Part shown: in pieces, positions 62,349-64,000 of the stretch
Position numbering within the stretch: the first letter of the stretch is position 1
How the letters are laid out: every line of letters starts with the position of its first letter
Assembly: GCF_900141745.1 (NCBI RefSeq)
Contig: NZ_FSRM01000001.1
Location: 2,232,001-2,296,000 of the forward strand
Source: Paraburkholderia phenazinium
Lineage (GTDB): Bacteria; Pseudomonadota; Gammaproteobacteria; Burkholderiales; Burkholderiaceae
Direction: 5' to 3'
DNA length: 64,000 nucleotides
The notes under the pieces: model-generated
The model's input: only the letters and a program-made list of their open reading frames with translations
What the model was told of the DNA's origin: nothing
The model's database searches: none
Made by a program: the position numbers and the translations under genes

Positions 62349-63677
62349 TTAGGGCGTGCCCGCGGATGCTCCACCTGGGGCCGGCGTCTGTCCACCTGAG
62401 CCGGGTAGCGTGTTGAGCGGTTGCTCCGGCGGCGGTGTCGACGGTAGAAGCGGCGGCAGGTTCGAGGCCGGATTGAGCGTTTGATTCAACGTTTGAGCTG
62501 GCGACTGATTGGGTAACTGATCCGGCATCTGCCCCGGCGTCTGATTGCCCCCCGCCGGTGAGGAAAGCTCGGGCTCGCTTTCATCGGGAGCCTGCGCAGG
62601 CTGAACCGCTGACGCGGGTTGGAACGGCACCAGCGGCATGTTCTTCGGCACGGTGTGCACGCTGACCCGGAAAGGCGGCCTGCGCGAAAGATCGGCCTCA
62701 ATCTGCAGCCACTCATCCAGACGATCAGGCAGCGTGAAGGCGATGCGCGTCAGATTCGTCACCACCTCCCCCTTGTCGTTGCGCAACGGCTGGTCGATCG
62801 CAAAGCCGCCGGCGGGCCGTCCATCGTCGTTATGGATTAGCACAATGGGGCCGTGGAAGATCTGCGCGGCCTTCACGAGGCTGCGCTTGAGTTCCAGAAA
62901 GCCATCACGACGCGCGTTGCGTCCGAAACGCAGCCATGCAAAACGGTCTGGCCGCTCGTAGCGTTCCGGGTCCGGGTCGCCTTGAATGAAAATTACAACT
63001 GCGCGTGCTTCGCGCCGTTTCGCATACTCGGCTGCGTGTTCGATCCAGAACGCATTGGCGATCACGCGATCTTCGAACTCGCCGTTACGGCCGCCCGCGC
63101 TCACGTAATGGTTGTTCGAGCCGGGCACATTCAAACCGATGAACACGGTGTCGCCCAGTTGCCAGCGCACATTCTCGCGATACGGTCTGAAGCGCGAGAC
63201 TTCGCTTTCGCGTGTCAATGCCAGCGGGTTTTGCCCCATGGACGAAGGGTCGGCGAAGATCGTCTGCCGTAGCTGATCGAGCCGCTCGACCGGATCGAAG
63301 CCGCCGGCTTCGGCGATACCGCAATCGGTCCAGTCGTGCTGGCCGGGGACGAAGATCAGTGGCGGCTTTGCTGCTTCCAGCAGAGCCTGTCGCCGGTCGT
63401 ATAACGTGTCCCTGCAGGCTTCTTTCGCGCCCTTCAGATTGCCGTCGTAGACGATGAACGACATGTTGCGGTCGCGGCCGATCGCGTCGATGAGTCGCTG
63501 CGTCGAGGCCTCGTCAGCGGGGCTTTGCAGCGTATCGGCGATAACTGCGAAGGTGTAGCGGATCGGCGCGGCGCTTGCCTGGGTTGACACCCCTGCTGCG
63601 AGGATCAGCGCAAATGCGAGCGCCGCGCACACCGTGCGCTGGCGCTGCGGACGACGGCGCCGGTCAATGATCTGCAT
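62349..63677 (-). CDS. Exported calcineurin-like phosphoesterase family protein, divergent
   Basis: A 442-residue predicted secreted protein. From ATG at 63677 a signal peptide ends near residue 36 (STQASA). The body resembles a calcineurin-like phosphoesterase: FAVIADT, then IVYDGNLKG and a GNHD-like GQHDW. The usual GDxxD and GNHD residues are altered, so metal binding and activity are doubtful. The last 90 residues are Pro/Gln/Asn-rich low complexity. It overlaps the mutS 3' end by 14 bp on the same strand, so it is translated from mutS mRNA. Earlier in-frame starts exist (63698, 63728). Confidence 0.7.
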   Translation of the reverse strand: MQIIDRRRRPQRQRTVCAALAFALILAAGVSTQASAAPIRYTFAVIADTLQSPADEASTQRLIDAIGRDRNMSFIVYDGNLKGAKEACRDTLYDRRQALLEAAKPPLIFVPGQHDWTDCGIAEAGGFDPVERLDQLRQTIFADPSSMGQNPLALTRESEVSRFRPYRENVRWQLGDTVFIGLNVPGSNNHYVSAGGRNGEFEDRVIANAFWIEHAAEYAKRREARAVVIFIQGDPDPERYERPDRFAWLRFGRNARRDGFLELKRSLVKAAQIFHGPIVLIHNDDGRPAGGFAIDQPLRNDKGEVVTNLTRIAFTLPDRLDEWLQIEADLSRRPPFRVSVHTVPKNMPLVPFQPASAVQPAQAPDESEPELSSPAGGNQTPGQMPDQLPNQSPAQTLNQTLNPASNLPPLLPSTPPPEQPLNTLPGSGGQTPAPGGASAGTP

Positions 63678-64000
63678 CCGGCGCAGTGGCCAGGTCATGC
63701 AGTTCATAGAGCAGGTCCAGCGCCTCACGCGGGCGCAGGTCGTTCGGATCGAGCGCTCGCAGACGCCCGATGAGCGCCTGCTCGGCAGCCGTTAGTGCAG
63801 GGGCGGGCGGGGCGCCGTCGTCATGAGCGTCGTCGGCGTCCTGCAGCATCAGCGGTGCCGCAAACAGATCGAGCTGCGGTGCGGGTTGCCCGGCCGACTG
63901 CTGTTCGAGGTGCGCGAGATGCTTGCGCGCAGCACGGATCACGGCAGCAGGCACGCCGGCAAGTTGCGCCACCTGCAGGCCATAGCTCTGATTCGCCGGG
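63664..64000 (-). CDS. mutS: DNA mismatch repair protein MutS, C-terminal part (5' end outside window)
   Basis: MutS recognises mismatches and starts mismatch repair. Only the last about 111 codons are present: [20 protein letters not shown], the end of the ATPase domain, then a linker and the C-terminal dimerisation region. QLDLF in [10 protein letters not shown] is a canonical clamp-binding motif for DnaN, as used by MutS. The gene runs off the right edge. It overlaps the following phosphoesterase-like gene by 14 bp. Confidence 0.94.
   Translation of the reverse strand, partial: PANQSYGLQVAQLAGVPAAVIRAARKHLAHLEQQSAGQPAPQLDLFAAPLMLQDADDAHDDGAPPAPALTAAEQALIGRLRALDPNDLRPREALDLLYELHDLATAPDADH

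Overview
The window is about 64 kb of GC-rich DNA (roughly 62-64 % by eye), almost fully coding, with gene order typical of a Burkholderiales primary chromosome. Proteins and synteny (isc tail, lysS-prfB-recJ, dapA-bamC, ndk to der, hfq-hflX-hflKC-hisZ-purA) point to Burkholderia or Paraburkholderia, most likely Paraburkholderia. I find no tRNA, rRNA, insertion sequence, prophage, integron, toxin-antitoxin pair or CRISPR array. It reads as core genome, not an island.

Layout. 1-3070 (+): the end of an isc operon, hscB (partial)-hscA-fdx-iscX, for iron-sulfur cluster assembly. 3185-10148 (-): a glycine-zipper envelope protein, then lysS, prfB (with the programmed +1 frameshift), recJ and an RpfE-like protein. 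10471-16226 (+): lolC-lolD (lipoprotein export), tatD, comEC (DNA uptake). 16293-22015 (+): an alpha/beta hydrolase, pyrG-kdsA, eno, ftsB. 22066-23611 (-): hslO and a gamma-carbonic-anhydrase-like protein. 23859-32991 (+): ferritin-like DUF455 protein, hydrolase, rnm-like PHP protein, yciO, M50 protease, trpS, methyltransferase, dapA, bamC, metallo-beta-lactamase-fold protein. 33218-33916 (-): a Bax-inhibitor-1 family membrane protein. 34183-53410 (+): ndk, rlmN, rodZ, ispG, hisS, yfgM, bamB, der, hfq, hflX, hflK, hflC, a DUF2065 protein, hisZ, purA, a phosphoribosyltransferase, kup. 53525-55888 (-): tex. 56032-59724 (+): a Gln-rich exported protein, a YdcH-like protein, a DinG/YoaA-type helicase. 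59989-61738 (-): an Ala-rich lipoprotein and the L16 hydroxylase roxA. 61771-62313 (+): slyD. 62349-64000 (-): an exported phosphoesterase-like protein overlapping the 3' end of mutS (partial).

Themes. Envelope assembly recurs (lolCD, bamB, bamC, yfgM, rodZ, ftsB, kdsA, two predicted lipoproteins, glycine-zipper protein), as does iron-sulfur biology: the isc genes sit in the same window as predicted Fe-S clients IspG, RlmN, the DinG-type helicase and a tryptophanyl-tRNA synthetase with a four-cysteine motif. Translation and RNA are served by lysS, prfB, trpS, hisS, rlmN, roxA, der, hflX, hfq, tex and rnm.

I found no convincing undescribed multi-gene system. The features most worth checking are local: the TrpRS cysteine motif, two in-frame repeat tracts inside comEC, the repeat-built Gln-rich and Ala-rich exported proteins, the divergent phosphoesterase overlapping mutS, stable hairpins between isc genes, and the 32-bp roxA/slyD divergent region. 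Some start codons are uncertain and alternatives are given. Family assignments rest on motif reading, not on database searches.
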